From NCBI RefSeq assembly GCF_000775915.1, contig NZ_BBLT01000001.1:620001-684000 (forward strand): a stretch of 64,000 nucleotides of DNA, in the 5' to 3' direction. Source of the stretch: Sporocytophaga myxococcoides. Its GTDB lineage: Bacteria > Bacteroidota > Bacteroidia > Cytophagales > Cytophagaceae. This document shows positions 53,656-63,119 of the stretch, one piece after another. The stretch's first letter is position 1. Each line of letters starts with the position of its first letter. The position numbers and the translations under genes were made by a program. Below the pieces are notes generated by a model. That model ran no database searches, was not told the DNA's origin, and saw only the letters and a list, made by a program, of their open reading frames with translations.

Positions 53656-54714
53656 TTATACCTTGGGAATATTGAAAATTCGTTGTTTGGGTTTAAAAGG
53701 AGTAACTATTAATGAAAGTTCATACGCGCCTGTTCCTCTATAGTTCCTGGTGAGCGAAGAGGAGTTAAGATCATAGCTTAATCCCATTGAATAATAGTTA
53801 TTACCAAAACTTACTGTAAATATAAAAGAATCCTCAATTCTATACCACATTCCAAATCTAATCTCATTCGGGACAAGCGGTTTTGAAGCGGGTTTATAAT
53901 AAAATTTTTCATCAAGGAGGTAATAATGAAGACTTAAGCCTAGATTGATTTGTCTGAAGCGCTCCTGTAATTGAACTATTGTATTTGGAAGAATATAAAC
54001 TCTGTCTTTCAATTTAGTTTCCAGTCCTGCATTAAATTTATAAAGAATTGGTAGCCTTTCATTCGATGCCTCATATAGGCCTAATTTAGGTCTGTTAAAG
54101 TGATAAACTGACATTCCGGCAAAGGAACTGAAATTTGCACCTCTGCGGCCATAGTTTCTCAGAGGATTAAAGTAATACATGATACCTCCTGTGAGATCAG
54201 GTCTTGAACTTGTATGGTTTCTGAGATTAACATCCAAATGTGCATTTGGATCTATACCTTCAGGTGAATATTGGCTTCCCCATTGCAGCTGATCATAATT
54301 GACGCTTTTTTGAATAAATCCTATCTGTGCTCCAAAAAGCACATGATGTAATGATGCCAATGGAAGATCATATGATCCGTTAACGCTTGCTCCAAGAGTT
54401 TTCATAATTCCATCTCCTGTTTTGTCATTATTGATTGTCAGCCCAATGGCTCCGTATGGACTTCTTGTTTTACCTGGTCTGAAAAACGGATTTATTACAG
54501 ATACCTGACTTGTGGAATAAGGCGTTCCTATATTTTTCCATTGAACTCTGTGATTCATAGAAACAGAAAATCCACTATATGTAGCAGATAGAGCAGGATT
54601 TAAATATAGAGCAGCAGGATAAAACTGTGAAAATTGAGCATCCTGAGCTTTACTAATTCTGGTGAATAATACTGCAACAATAAAGAGTATGCTTAAGCTT
54701 AGTTTAAATTTCAT
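53656..54714 (-). CDS. PorP/SprF-family type IX secretion membrane protein
   Basis: A 352-residue outer-membrane protein with signal peptide MKFKLSLSILFIVAVLFTRI. It opens with AQDAQFSQFYPAALYLNPAL, the typical PorP/SprF start, and ends in amphipathic beta strands (TVSFGNNYYSMGLSYDLNSS, GAYELSLIVTPF). Such proteins anchor and aid export of a cognate substrate bearing a type B T9SS domain, the classic pair being SprB-SprF in gliding. The gene upstream, four bases away, encodes exactly such a substrate, so this pair is very likely functional together. Confidence 0.92.
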   Translation of the reverse strand: MKFKLSLSILFIVAVLFTRISKAQDAQFSQFYPAALYLNPALSATYSGFSVSMNHRVQWKNIGTPYSTSQVSVINPFFRPGKTRSPYGAIGLTINNDKTGDGIMKTLGASVNGSYDLPLASLHHVLFGAQIGFIQKSVNYDQLQWGSQYSPEGIDPNAHLDVNLRNHTSSRPDLTGGIMYYFNPLRNYGRRGANFSSFAGMSVYHFNRPKLGLYEASNERLPILYKFNAGLETKLKDRVYILPNTIVQLQERFRQINLGLSLHYYLLDEKFYYKPASKPLVPNEIRFGMWYRIEDSFIFTVSFGNNYYSMGLSYDLNSSSLTRNYRGTGAYELSLIVTPFKPKQRIFNIPKV

Positions 54715-54718
54715 TATT

Positions 54719-57700
54719 CTACCTGATTAATGTAATAGTACCAGATTTTTCAATTTTTTTCCCATTATCTTCCTTTGCTTTTAAAACATAGGTATATGTG
54801 TCCATTGGAGCGTTGTTCCCGTCCCAACCATTATTTTTGGCCTCAGATAAATCAGTTGTGGAGTAAAGAACTTGTCCCCATCTGCTGTATATGGTAAAGC
54901 TAAAGTCTTCAGGAGCCAATTTTCCATAAACCTTTATTACTTTATTTTCAGGGTTGGTTTCATATGGGCTTAAAGCATTCGGTATCCAGTATGATTCCCG
55001 AGCTTGTAATGCAGTATCCTTTACCAGGATTTGTACCTCTTTGGATATTTCACAACCATTTACATCAGTAAGAATTAAAGCTGCTTTATAAAGTCCTCCT
55101 TGAATAAAATTATGAGCCAGGAGTTTCTCTTCAGATGATGTTCCATCACTTAAAGACCATTCGAAGGATTTTATTTTTAAAGGATTGAGATCTGATTTAA
55201 TAAGGAAGTATACAGAATCCAGTGTTGTGGTTTGTATAGTATTTCCGCTGCCTGATTCAATAGTATCATTCACTGTTATGATGTCAAATGTAACTACCGG
55301 AATTTCCATAATGGATATTGATATACTGGAACTGCTTTCCCCTCCCTTATTATCATAGGCAGTAGCAGTAATAATATTTGGTCCGGGATCAAGATTTCTG
55401 ACAGATAAAGTATATGGTGCTGATAAGTCAGTACCTATCATTTGATCGTTCGCATAGAATTCTACTTTGGTAATATTACCATCTTCATCAGTTGAAGTGG
55501 CAGTCAATGATATTTCAGAGCAATAGGAGTAGGTGCTGTTGGAGCCAGGTGAAATTATGTTGACAATAGGAAGTTTATTGGGACTGTTTATTTTAATCAC
55601 CACTTTATTAGATGTGTCTCTTTTTCCATTATCTTCTGTAACCACTGCATAAACTTCAAAATTACCTTCAAGCGAATTGCTCCAGCTATATTGATAATCT
55701 GGAGCAGAGCTTTCTCCGATTTTAATATCATTTGCATAAAATTCAATTTTTACTCCTGCGTTGTCCGGGTCTGTAACTTTTGCAGAAAAATCAATGGTTG
55801 AGCCAAATTCATAATTACTATTTATTTGAGGAGAAATCAACGAAACGATAACTGGCCTCTTGCTTATGGAAATTAGTACCGGTGCAGAAGCAACTTTGGC
55901 TCCATCATTGTCAGTAGCAAATGCTACGATTTCATAATCTCCGATAGGAGCATTAGTCCACATAAATGATAAATCAGGATAAAAACGTGTTGCGCTCAGA
56001 ACTCCATTAATATAATATTCTACATTTTTTATTGAACCGTCAGGGTCATTTGCATCTACATTTAAAAGAATTGGTTCAGAAAATTTAAATGTGGTGCCAT
56101 TTGAAGGTTTCGTAATAGATATAGAAGGAAGTTGATTACTTACTGTAATCTGAATTGTTTTAGAGTCTTCTTTATTTAAGTTGTCAGTTGCTTTTACTGT
56201 TATGTTATAAGTGCCTAATGGAAGGTTATTAACTGTCAGGTTATATGGAGCAGAAGGAGCGGTTCCTAAAAGGGAATCATTAAGGAAAAATTCTACTTTA
56301 CTGATCGAGCCATCGCTGTCAGTTATAGTGGTGTTGATTAATACAAGGTCATCAGAGTCAAACGTCTGATTATTAGCTGGGGTATTGATTGTTACAACTG
56401 GAGGTGCATTGTAAATAGTTATGGTTATCGGAGCTGATGTGGTTGTTTCATTGTCATCGTCCGTGGCTTTTGCCGTAATTACATAAACTCCTTCAGCTAA
56501 ATTTGTCCAACTGAAATAGTATGGTTGAGTTGTGCTTTCTCCGATCTGTGAACTGCCATTGAATAATTCTACTAGAACAACATTACCATCTATGTCAGAG
56601 GCATTGACTTCAAAATTGATATTTCCAGGACTTAAAGTCTGATTATCGACTGGGTTGATAATGGTAATATCAGGAGGAATATTGGTGGTGACATTAACTA
56701 CAATTTTAATTGCAGCAGATACGTTTTGTTTTCCAAGATTATCATAAGCAACCGCTGTGATGCTATATGTTCCATTCCGAACATTTTCCCAAGTATAGGA
56801 ATAAGGGCCTGTAAGGTCTTCTCCTAAGATAGCTGTCCCATTATAAAAAACAACCTTACTTATAGAGCCGTCACTGTCTAAAGCTTCTGCTTTAATTTCA
56901 ATATCAGCACCTGTCTCATATACTGATAAATTGGCTGGAGAGGTGATTTTTACAGTAGGGAGATTGTTTACAACTGTGATATTAATAGTTGTAGTTGCTG
57001 TAGCTCCTGCATTGTCTGTAGCTCTTGCAGTTATGGTATAGTTGCCTTCAGGCACATTATTCCAATTAATACTGTATGGAGCTGTATTATCAGATCCGAT
57101 AAGATTACTGGTGTTATAAAAAAACTCAACTTTGGATATACTACCATCTTCATCTGCTGCAGTTGCATCAATTGTAATATTGGCACCTGGAGAAAATTTC
57201 GCATTGTTTAAAGGTGCTGTAATATTTACAACAGGAGGACTATTAGTAATTGAGAACTGGATTGGAAGTGAGGTTGTTGTTCCGCCTATATTATCAGTAG
57301 CTTTTGCAGTAATAGTGTAAGTACCCAAAGGGATATTCTTCCAGGTGAAAGAAAAGGGAGTAGTGGTTGATTCTCCTATTTTTGTAGTGCCATTAAAATA
57401 CTCGACTTTCACGATGTTTCCATCAGCATCAACCGCATTAACCTTTAATTCTACATCGGTAGCAAATGGAAAAGAACTATTATTAGTTGGAGTAACGATG
57501 CTAATAGTTGGTAAAGTATTTGTAATCGTAACAGTGATAGCAGCTTTGGAAATAGCTCCATTGTTGTCTGTTGCTTTGGCAATTAGTTTGTAAATTCCAG
57601 TAGATAAGGGAGTCCAGGAAATCTTATATGGACTTACAGTGGAAGATCCTATTAAGATGGTATCTTTATTGTTTATTGTATAGTAAAACTCAACCTTTGT

Positions 57701-59500
57701 AATTGTTCCATCACTATCTGTTGCATTTGCTTCGATATTAACAGCTTTACCTGCAGCGCTGCTGCTATTATTTGCAGGTTTGGTTATAGTTATGACTGGT
57801 AAGGCATTTTTAACAACCAAAGTAATTGTCGAAGAAGCTGTGCCGCCTCCATTGTCTGTTGCTACCACTTTGATTGTATATGTACCTTCCTGTATGGTAG
57901 ACCAATCAAAGCTATAAGGAGCAGTTATATCTTCACCTAGTTTTGTTGCTCCATTATAGAATTCCACTTTAGTTATCGAACCATCAGGATCATTAGCATC
58001 TACTTTTATTGATATAACAGAACCAGGTGCAAAGACAGCATTATTTAAAGGCTGTGTTATTTTTACAATAGGAGGGATGTTTCCAAATTCAAAAGCCCCA
58101 ATATCGAATGCAGCCCCGGAAGGTCTGGGGGCAAGATCAAAATCTTTAGTAACGCCATACGAAGTTAAATCTTTCCCTTTGTCAATTGCAGGAGAGGTAG
58201 ATTGCAGGTGTACATTATAGGGAGCTGTTCCGCTGATAAACTTTACGTCTTCAATTGTATTGGTCAAGTAATTATTGGATTCTTCAAATAAAGTGACATC
58301 ATTAGCCCTCTTTAGAAGACTTCTGCCGGGCCCAACCTTTGCAATGATATTGTTATATACTCTTTTTGGTCCCCCTCCTGGTCCGAAAAAATTAAAACCG
58401 TCTAATCCCGCATTAATTATCGTGTTATTAAAAAAATTATAATATCCAACTCTAACAACTGCTGCACCATCCCAGCATACGAATCCATATTCTTTAGGGT
58501 TTATAATTACATTATTAAATATATCCTGATTCCCCATGGCATGGTTTTGAATACCATTTCCTGTCCCGTTCTCTATCCAGTTATTATATGCTTTTCCAGT
58601 TGTTCCTTCGCCAAGAAGTAGTCCTTCATTCTGGGTTTCCTCATTTCTCAGTCCATAATTTTTTATAATGTTATTGTATACTTCGCAGTCTTCGTCTGCA
58701 TTTTTAATCTGAATACCGTCCAGCCCTGTATTTTCAGTGATGTTATTATAGACTCTTGCCCCGATGATTGAATGCGAGCGAACTGTTTTGGGGCAGGTTT
58801 TGGAAGGGTCATCCGGACATGGACAATTAATCGTTCCTTCTTTATACCATCCATAGCCCATGTAGATACCTTCTCCTCCTGTATCGTGGATGTAATTATC
58901 ATGGATTATTGGATTGTACATGGTCCACACGCCTCTTTCTGCAGATCCATCGCATAATGGATTTGTTTTAATTCCGATCCCTGCAAACCCTGCTGTATCC
59001 GAATGAGTGTTAGGGCTGGCTCCTGCTATTTCAACATGGGCAATTTCAAAGTTGGTGGTGAATTCTTTAGCATCCATAAAAAAATGATTCTTATTCCTTG
59101 CTGTTATTTTAAAACCGTATTTAACAGCCGGATCACCGTTTCCAAGAAATTTAAAGTGTTTTGAATTTTGGAATATGACACCAAATTCTCTGGTATCTAT
59201 CACCGTTTGACCTCCACAGTTTTTGATGATGATAGGCTGGCTTTCAGTCCCTGCAAAATTTAATATCCTGATGCCTCTGGAATAATGGATATTTTTGAAG
59301 CAGAATACATCTCCGGGTTTAATTTGTATATCATTAGCATTAACATACCAGGGAACTCTAAGGGTAATTTCTACTCCTTTGTTTAATACTTTACCATCGG
59401 CTTGTAAAGTGAAATCGCATCCGCAATCCTGAGCAGATAAGGTATTGAATATGCCAAGCAGGATGCAAAATAATAATATTAAAGAAGCTTGAAATTTCAT
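54719..59500 (-). CDS. Type B T9SS adhesin with beta-helix and Ig-like repeats
   Basis: A 1593-residue exported protein with signal peptide MKFQASLILLFCILLGIFN ending near LSAQ. Residues about 50-445 look like a right-handed parallel beta-helix, with repeated IHDNYIHDTGGEGIYMG- and YNNIIKNYG-like rungs. Ten Big_9-type Ig repeats of about 90 residues follow (about 475-1400), each with a PxVxIxxPxNN start and DxDGSIxKVEFYNG core. After a PKD-like module the last 85 residues form the type B (CHU_C/gliding) sorting domain: WIPNALSPYETNPENKVIKV, YSRWGQVLYST, GWDGNNAPMDTYTYVLKAK. It is probably a cell-surface adhesin or carbohydrate-binding protein. The beta-helix has no visible catalytic signature I can name. 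First gene in an operon with its PorP/SprF partner. Confidence 0.88.
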   Translation of the reverse strand: MKFQASLILLFCILLGIFNTLSAQDCGCDFTLQADGKVLNKGVEITLRVPWYVNANDIQIKPGDVFCFKNIHYSRGIRILNFAGTESQPIIIKNCGGQTVIDTREFGVIFQNSKHFKFLGNGDPAVKYGFKITARNKNHFFMDAKEFTTNFEIAHVEIAGASPNTHSDTAGFAGIGIKTNPLCDGSAERGVWTMYNPIIHDNYIHDTGGEGIYMGYGWYKEGTINCPCPDDPSKTCPKTVRSHSIIGARVYNNITENTGLDGIQIKNADEDCEVYNNIIKNYGLRNEETQNEGLLLGEGTTGKAYNNWIENGTGNGIQNHAMGNQDIFNNVIINPKEYGFVCWDGAAVVRVGYYNFFNNTIINAGLDGFNFFGPGGGPKRVYNNIIAKVGPGRSLLKRANDVTLFEESNNYLTNTIEDVKFISGTAPYNVHLQSTSPAIDKGKDLTSYGVTKDFDLAPRPSGAAFDIGAFEFGNIPPIVKITQPLNNAVFAPGSVISIKVDANDPDGSITKVEFYNGATKLGEDITAPYSFDWSTIQEGTYTIKVVATDNGGGTASSTITLVVKNALPVITITKPANNSSSAAGKAVNIEANATDSDGTITKVEFYYTINNKDTILIGSSTVSPYKISWTPLSTGIYKLIAKATDNNGAISKAAITVTITNTLPTISIVTPTNNSSFPFATDVELKVNAVDADGNIVKVEYFNGTTKIGESTTTPFSFTWKNIPLGTYTITAKATDNIGGTTTSLPIQFSITNSPPVVNITAPLNNAKFSPGANITIDATAADEDGSISKVEFFYNTSNLIGSDNTAPYSINWNNVPEGNYTITARATDNAGATATTTINITVVNNLPTVKITSPANLSVYETGADIEIKAEALDSDGSISKVVFYNGTAILGEDLTGPYSYTWENVRNGTYSITAVAYDNLGKQNVSAAIKIVVNVTTNIPPDITIINPVDNQTLSPGNINFEVNASDIDGNVVLVELFNGSSQIGESTTQPYYFSWTNLAEGVYVITAKATDDDNETTTSAPITITIYNAPPVVTINTPANNQTFDSDDLVLINTTITDSDGSISKVEFFLNDSLLGTAPSAPYNLTVNNLPLGTYNITVKATDNLNKEDSKTIQITVSNQLPSISITKPSNGTTFKFSEPILLNVDANDPDGSIKNVEYYINGVLSATRFYPDLSFMWTNAPIGDYEIVAFATDNDGAKVASAPVLISISKRPVIVSLISPQINSNYEFGSTIDFSAKVTDPDNAGVKIEFYANDIKIGESSAPDYQYSWSNSLEGNFEVYAVVTEDNGKRDTSNKVVIKINSPNKLPIVNIISPGSNSTYSYCSEISLTATSTDEDGNITKVEFYANDQMIGTDLSAPYTLSVRNLDPGPNIITATAYDNKGGESSSSISISIMEIPVVTFDIITVNDTIESGSGNTIQTTTLDSVYFLIKSDLNPLKIKSFEWSLSDGTSSEEKLLAHNFIQGGLYKAALILTDVNGCEISKEVQILVKDTALQARESYWIPNALSPYETNPENKVIKVYGKLAPEDFSFTIYSRWGQVLYSTTDLSEAKNNGWDGNNAPMDTYTYVLKAKEDNGKKIEKSGTITLIR

Positions 59501-60370
59501 GTTGTAAAAGTGCTATTAATAAAAGGAGGACTAAACAATTGGAGCTATTAATAAATTACTTCCTTTATGTAGGGTTTATATTTTTATATTTTTTATTCAA
59601 TAAGTTATATTGACTTAAAGATATTACTTTTGTTTTATCTTTTCAATACCTGGGCTTATACGATAATTTTATTACATGTGTCAGTTTTCTGTAAAAAGTC
59701 AAATTTAAAAACTTGGACATTTTATGGAGGAGAATTGTAATGATAAGGGATGATTTTGATAGTGGTTTGAATTAAAATATTGTAAATTAAAACTTTAAGT
59801 TGTAAGGTTTTAGAATCTGAAAAGTAAAATTCAAAGTTAGATTCTCTGATTATTGAAAAAAAAATCTTTTTATTGGTATATATTAATACTTAATATCTTG
59901 AGGCTTTTTTTTAGATAAGAATGGTCTAACCACAAAACCTTTTAAAAGTAAAACGATGATGTTAATGAGTAAATACAGTCTGGTCGTCTTACAATTTTTA
60001 TAATTTATAGTTAAAAGACTTTTAATTTAAGTTATAGTAGATTTGAGCAATGTAAGATCTGAGCAATACGAGCTGTAACCTTTATTTATTCAGTGATTGA
60101 AATATGAATTTCTTTAAATAGAGCTATAATGTCTGACTTAATTCTCATGAATAAAGATTGAGTTATCAGGTTAATATTTATTATAGAATTTTACAGTTTT
60201 TCTACTTTTTATTTTATATTTTTACAATGATGTATAAAGTTGGATACCACCCCTGACCAGCTTTATTCAGAGGTATATTGTTCAAAAGGATTAGAGATAA
60301 TGCCTCGGGACTAATTAAATCTTTTTTAGCTATTAATCCGTTAAGACTTAGGGGATAATTTGAGTTTAAT
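59501..60370. other. Long divergent AT-rich intergenic region
   Basis: About 870 bases between the adhesin operon (leftward) and the nucleotidyltransferase operon (rightward). It should hold both promoters, but no exact TAnnTTTG match stands at a sensible distance from either start. Bases 60235-60320 are less AT-rich than the rest. No hairpin, repeat or convincing ORF was seen. Confidence 0.4.
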
Positions 60371-62029
60371 ATGCAACAGAATAAGACTATCATTTTGTGT
60401 GGCGGATCTATTGATTTTTTAAATCTTCCCATCAATACAAATCAATCACATGCAATGATACCTGTTAATGGCAAACCCGTCATTGGCTGGATTCTAGATG
60501 ATCTTTTATCAGAAGGAATAAATGAAGTAATTATAACAAGGAAGGCAACGGATTTTCAGCTTTGTGATTTTTTAATCAACTCCTACAGAAAAAGAATGAA
60601 AATTACCCAAGTACCGCTTCTTTTCAATGGAAATATATTGGATTCTCTTCGGGCAGGATTGGACTTGGCAGCTACAGACGGAGAGGTTAAAGTAATACTG
60701 GGAGATACACTGATCTACGATTCTTATAAAGAAAAAGGAGATTATGTATATGTTCACGAGGTTAAAGAGTCGCACCGCTGGTGTCTTGCCAGTATCGATA
60801 AAGATGAAAAAATAATTGATTATATAGATAAAAAAGAAGACGTACCTGCACCTAATTTCGCATTATGCGGGTATTATAATTTTCAGAATGGCCAATATCT
60901 AAGAAAGGTTCTTGTTAAAGCACTAGCAGATGGAAAAAAGCAACTTAGTGATGTACTGAAATTGTATGGAGAAAAGTATAATCTTTATGCTATCAAAGCT
61001 CAGCATTGGTATGATTTCGGTAATATCGATAATTTGGTTTCTTCAAGACAAAGGTTATTGCAAGGAAGATTTTTTAATTCTCTGACAATAGATGGTGTTT
61101 TAAATACAATAACCAAAAATAGTACATACAATGAAAAACTGAGAGATGAACTGAATTGGTATTTTCAGATTCCGGACGAATTAAAGGTACTTACTCCCCG
61201 CATAATCAATCATAGTCATACGGATGAAACTATTAAGATAGTTCAGGAATACTATGGATATTCTACATTGTCGGAGCTATTTCTGTATGCAGACATTCAT
61301 ATAGAAACATGGAGATCCATCCTTAATAAATTATTCAGCATACATGGTAAATTCAGAGAGTACAAAGGGGAATTAAGCAGAGCTGATGTAAGTAAAATTT
61401 ACAAAGATAAAACCCTTGAAAGGTTGGATACTCAGAAAGGGCTTAGTAGCTACTGGAACAACCTTTTATCAAAGGAGACTATTATCTGGAATGGAAAGAA
61501 ATTAGTCAATGCATTTGAGCTAATCACTACTTTATCAGATTCAATTGAAGAGTTGATTGATCATGCAAACATTACAGTAATTCATGGGGATTATTGTTTC
61601 TCTAATATCCTTTTTGATATCAATACACAGATTACCCGACTTATAGATCCAAGAGGAAGTTTTGGGAAGAAAGGAATCTATGGAGATTCAAGATACGATA
61701 TAGCGAAACTGAGACATAGTATTTGCGGGTTATACGACTATATCGTTTCTGATTTATTTACTGTACAGGAAGTTAGTGAAGGAGTGTTTGAAACTGCTAT
61801 TCTAGCTTCTGAAACATCTTTAAGGCTTGAGAATATCTTTGATAAATTAATAATAGAAAACGGATATAAGTTAGAAGAAATAAAGCTTATTGAAGGACTC
61901 CTGTTTATTTCTATGCTCCCACTTCATAAAGACAAGCCTGAGCGTCAGAAACTGATGTATTTAAGGGGGCTTGCTTTGCTGAACGAGGTTGTCACGTTAA
62001 TAAAAGAAAAAAAAATATCTGCATTATGA
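60371..62029 (+). CDS. Nucleotidyltransferase-APH kinase fusion protein
   Basis: A 552-residue cytoplasmic fusion. Residues 1-235 fit a sugar-phosphate/choline-phosphate nucleotidyltransferase: ILCGGS at 8-13, KPVIGWILDDLL and VILGDTLIYD remain, but the usual GxGTRL glycine-rich loop is replaced by IDFLNLPINTNQSH. Residues about 255-540 fit an aminoglycoside-phosphotransferase/choline-kinase fold with HGDYCFSN (His405, Asp407, Asn412) and the metal-binding Asp426 in LIDPRGS. A phosphorylating and a nucleotidyl-adding activity in one chain is the logic of LicA/LicC-type activation of a small alcohol, but the substrate is unknown. The next gene starts within its stop codon (ATGA). Confidence 0.72.
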   Translation: MQQNKTIILCGGSIDFLNLPINTNQSHAMIPVNGKPVIGWILDDLLSEGINEVIITRKATDFQLCDFLINSYRKRMKITQVPLLFNGNILDSLRAGLDLAATDGEVKVILGDTLIYDSYKEKGDYVYVHEVKESHRWCLASIDKDEKIIDYIDKKEDVPAPNFALCGYYNFQNGQYLRKVLVKALADGKKQLSDVLKLYGEKYNLYAIKAQHWYDFGNIDNLVSSRQRLLQGRFFNSLTIDGVLNTITKNSTYNEKLRDELNWYFQIPDELKVLTPRIINHSHTDETIKIVQEYYGYSTLSELFLYADIHIETWRSILNKLFSIHGKFREYKGELSRADVSKIYKDKTLERLDTQKGLSSYWNNLLSKETIIWNGKKLVNAFELITTLSDSIEELIDHANITVIHGDYCFSNILFDINTQITRLIDPRGSFGKKGIYGDSRYDIAKLRHSICGLYDYIVSDLFTVQEVSEGVFETAILASETSLRLENIFDKLIIENGYKLEEIKLIEGLLFISMLPLHKDKPERQKLMYLRGLALLNEVVTLIKEKKISAL

Positions 62030-62388
62030 GAATTGTGATAGATCTAGATGGAACTATTTGTCCGATTAAGGAAAAAGGTGAATCTTATGCTGACCTTAAG
62101 CCATTTGATGGAGCTAAAGAGAGAATTAGAGAGCTGAAAGATGCCGGTCATTATATTATTATCAATACTGCGAGAAACATGGCAACGTGCGAAAGCAATG
62201 TGGGTAAGGTAATGAAAAATGTAGGCAAAATAACTCTTGATTGGTTAGACGAGCATGGAATAGTTTATGATGAAATATTCTTCGGAAAGCCTAATGGGCA
62301 TGTATACATAGACGACAGAGCTTTAAGATTCTCCGGCTGGGATACAGTAACACAACCGTTAATCAATGAAATAGCCAAGGAAAGATGA
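62026..62388 (+). CDS. HAD-superfamily phosphatase-like protein
   Basis: A 120-residue HAD-fold protein. Motif I is VIDLDGTICP with nucleophile Asp6 and Asp8, motif II lies in IIIINTARN-like sequence (NTARNM, about residues 47-52), and motif IV is VYIDDRA. Small HAD proteins of this type are often found in capsule and polysaccharide gene clusters. It overlaps both neighbours by four bases (ATGA at each junction), so the three proteins are made together. The substrate could be the phosphorylated intermediate of the flanking enzymes. Confidence 0.82.
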   Translation: MRIVIDLDGTICPIKEKGESYADLKPFDGAKERIRELKDAGHYIIINTARNMATCESNVGKVMKNVGKITLDWLDEHGIVYDEIFFGKPNGHVYIDDRALRFSGWDTVTQPLINEIAKER

Positions 62389-63119
62389 AAGTAATCCTAC
62401 CAATGGCAGGTCGTGGTTCCCGCTTCAATGGCAGCGGGTATAACGTACCAAAGCCTTTTATACCTGTTGAAGGTAAACCTATGTTTGCCTGGGCGATGCA
62501 GAGCATTGATGGAATTGATTGTTCTGAGCTTATTGTTATTGCTTTGAGAGAACATGAAGAAAGTTACAAATTGACTGATCTGATTTCTGAATTCGCTCCT
62601 GCTAATACAAGATTGGTTCTGATAAATGACGTTACCGAAGGGCAACTGTGTACAGTCCTTGCAGCAAGGGATTTTATCAATGACGATGAAGATATCCTTA
62701 TTATCAGTTCTGATACAATTGTTATTTCAGAGATAGGAAAAGAAATCCTGAATAAGAGAGAGGGGTGTAAGGGGATTATTTCTGTTGCAGATATGCCTGG
62801 TGATAGATGGAGTTTTGCCAGGTTAAATAATGATGGATTTGTTGATTTAGTTGCTGAAAAAGAAAGAATATCTGATCATGCAAGTACAGGAATATACTAC
62901 TTTTCCAGTGGGAAGGAATTTGTAAATATGGCCGAAGAGATTGTTAATAAAAAAGAAAAAACAAAAGGAGAGTACTATGTAATACCTCTTTATCAAAAGC
63001 TGATCAACAGCGGGTATAAAGTAATGATTTCGGAAGCTTCTGAAATGTGGGACTTGGGAACGCCAGAATCATTAAATACTTTTTTAAAAACGAAAGGCGG
63101 AAGGGTAGGAGGAGGTTAA
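62385..63119 (+). CDS. Sugar-phosphate nucleotidyltransferase
   Basis: A 244-residue nucleotidyltransferase. The nucleotide-binding loop is intact: ILPMAGRGSRF at residues 4-14, followed by KPFIPVEGKPM. ISSDTIV holds the metal-binding Asp, and DLGTPESLNTFL is the usual ending. Its loop is complete, unlike that of the fused nucleotidyltransferase two genes upstream, so this may be the working partner. It ends in a Gly/Arg-rich tail (GGRVGGG) whose stop codon overlaps the stop of the convergent hydrolase gene by four bases; no terminator lies between. Confidence 0.85.
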   Translation: MKVILPMAGRGSRFNGSGYNVPKPFIPVEGKPMFAWAMQSIDGIDCSELIVIALREHEESYKLTDLISEFAPANTRLVLINDVTEGQLCTVLAARDFINDDEDILIISSDTIVISEIGKEILNKREGCKGIISVADMPGDRWSFARLNNDGFVDLVAEKERISDHASTGIYYFSSGKEFVNMAEEIVNKKEKTKGEYYVIPLYQKLINSGYKVMISEASEMWDLGTPESLNTFLKTKGGRVGGG

